Part shown: piece after piece, positions 15,431 through 16,182 of the stretch | Layout: every line of letters begins with the position of its first letter | Numbering within the stretch: the first letter of the stretch is position 1 | Origin: Prevotella sp. | GTDB taxonomy: Bacteria; Bacteroidota; Bacteroidia; Bacteroidales; Bacteroidaceae | Direction of reading: 5' to 3' | Assembly: GCA_021204735.1 (NCBI GenBank) | Contig: JAJPYV010000077.1 | Coordinates: forward strand, 1-16,182 | DNA: 16,182 bases | Position numbers and translations under genes: made by a program | Notes under the pieces: generated by a model | Told to the model about the DNA's origin: nothing | Databases searched by the model: none | Seen by the model: only the letters and a program-made list of their open reading frames with translations

Positions 15431-15447
15431 ATCCTAGAATAGAGGAT
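15431..15447 (+). promoter_or_regulatory. Small hairpin over the ribosome site of the last gene
   Basis: ATCCT (15431-15435) can pair with AGGAT (15443-15447), covering the probable ribosome site AGAGGAT before ATG 15454. The stem is only 5 bp, so any effect on translation would be mild. Confidence 0.3.
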
Positions 15448-15453
15448 AGTGAA

Positions 15454-16182
15454 ATGGATAACAATAACGTTAAGATAACAATAAATAAGGAAGATAGATA
15501 TGTTTATTATCTCGCAAAGCATGTTATTGAAAAATATAATGGACGCAAAATAGTAACATGGATTCGGTCAAATAGATTTGAAAGGGTATTAAAAGCCTAT
15601 TTTAATTTAACGGTCTCTTTTAACGTTTCATTACGCCGTGAGATATGTGATGGCAAGAAAACAAGACATCTTGATGATATTTCCCCTGCAGAATGTTATC
15701 TTGTTGTGCTTGATCGTGACTGTGACGAAGATACTAAAAAGCTTTTATATGCAAAAGGGTTTAAAATAGATGAAGATTGTCTATTCTTCAGGCATACGCC
15801 TATAATACTTGAAAACTATAAATGTACAAATGAAGGATATAAGGATATTTATGGTAACTGTATAGAATGTCATTCTGGTGCAGTTATTAAAAGATCTGTA
15901 TTCAGATTGGGAGGGAATAGCATTACTATTGGGAACAATGTTAATGGGATTTCTAACCTTTCTTTTGACTTGACAACTAATACGGATATTCAGATTCAGG
16001 AGGGGTGTGTTATAAATGCCTCTACACGAATTGAAAGTTTAGGGTCTAATGGGTGTGCAACGGTCAGGATAGGCGAAAGATGCCGTTTTACAGATGCTTT
16101 ATTAAGACTTTATGTAAGCCCTTATGAAACAGCAATCATATGTAATTCATATTGTTCTTTTGAAACTCATTTTGAGGCACAT
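15454..16182 (+). CDS. Acyltransferase-like beta-helix protein, partial (runs off the end)
   Basis: The frame is open from ATG 15454 to the window edge, 243 residues, with no stop. Residues 1-120 look like a small alpha/beta domain (AECYLVVLDRD, FFRHTPIIL). From about 155 the sequence changes to short hydrophobic-glycine turns typical of left-handed beta-helix acyltransferases: ITIGNNVN (157-164), IQIQEGCVIN (179-188), VRIGERCRF (204-212) and AIICNSYCSF (227-236). In capsule loci such proteins usually O-acetylate or N-acylate sugars using acyl-CoA; that role is inferred, and the catalytic histidine region, if any, would be at or beyond the window edge. The upstream ribosome site is AGAGGA. 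It appears to begin its own transcription unit behind tandem-palindrome copy C. Confidence 0.65.
   Translation, partial: MDNNNVKITINKEDRYVYYLAKHVIEKYNGRKIVTWIRSNRFERVLKAYFNLTVSFNVSLRREICDGKKTRHLDDISPAECYLVVLDRDCDEDTKKLLYAKGFKIDEDCLFFRHTPIILENYKCTNEGYKDIYGNCIECHSGAVIKRSVFRLGGNSITIGNNVNGISNLSFDLTTNTDIQIQEGCVINASTRIESLGSNGCATVRIGERCRFTDALLRLYVSPYETAIICNSYCSFETHFEAH

Overview
The window is part of a surface-polysaccharide (capsule or exopolysaccharide) biosynthesis region. All recognisable genes lie on the + strand. The organism cannot be named from sequence alone. The AT-rich DNA, AGGAGG-type ribosome sites, TTG start, consensus sigma-70-type promoter and two-domain glycosyltransferases (DUF4422, GlfT2-like and GT4 families) suggest an anaerobic Bacillota-type gut or rumen bacterium; this is a low-confidence inference.

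Layout. Positions 1-552 are a regulatory region with a tandem-palindrome element, a long inverted repeat and a TTTGCACAGTGTTGATA promoter-like motif. Then come ugd (UDP-glucose 6-dehydrogenase, 553-1755), a GlfT2-like GT2 fused to a GT4 (1889-4813), and a GT2 with an extra C-terminal domain (4810-6408). A long intergenic region (6409-8331) holds a decayed second tandem-palindrome element, three more copies of the promoter-like motif, an IS1595-like transposase gene probably damaged in its catalytic site, a terminator and a consensus promoter. A second gene group follows: DUF4422+GT8 fusion (8332-10086) and tandem-GT2 protein (10090-12051), then a decayed partial copy of the latter gene's 3' end (12052-12330). 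A 930-residue fusion of a polysaccharide pyruvyltransferase and a MenD-like thiamine-diphosphate enzyme occupies 12466-15258. A third, well-formed tandem-palindrome element (15365-15424) precedes a beta-helix acyltransferase-like gene that runs off the window end (15454-16182+).

How it fits together (inference). Ugd would supply UDP-glucuronic acid. The glycosyltransferases would assemble a repeat unit, possibly containing furanose-type sugars given the GlfT2 resemblance. The pyruvyltransferase and acyltransferase would decorate it. The MenD-like domain implies an extra C-C bond-forming or 2-oxoacid decarboxylating step not expected in an ordinary capsule pathway. No flippase, polymerase or chain-length regulator is in the window, so the locus is incomplete at both ends.

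The most notable observations are the pyruvyltransferase/MenD-like fusion, the tandem-palindrome element whose arms differ in sequence but keep their pairing and spacing, and a shared 17-18 bp motif placed at the -35 position of several candidate promoters.
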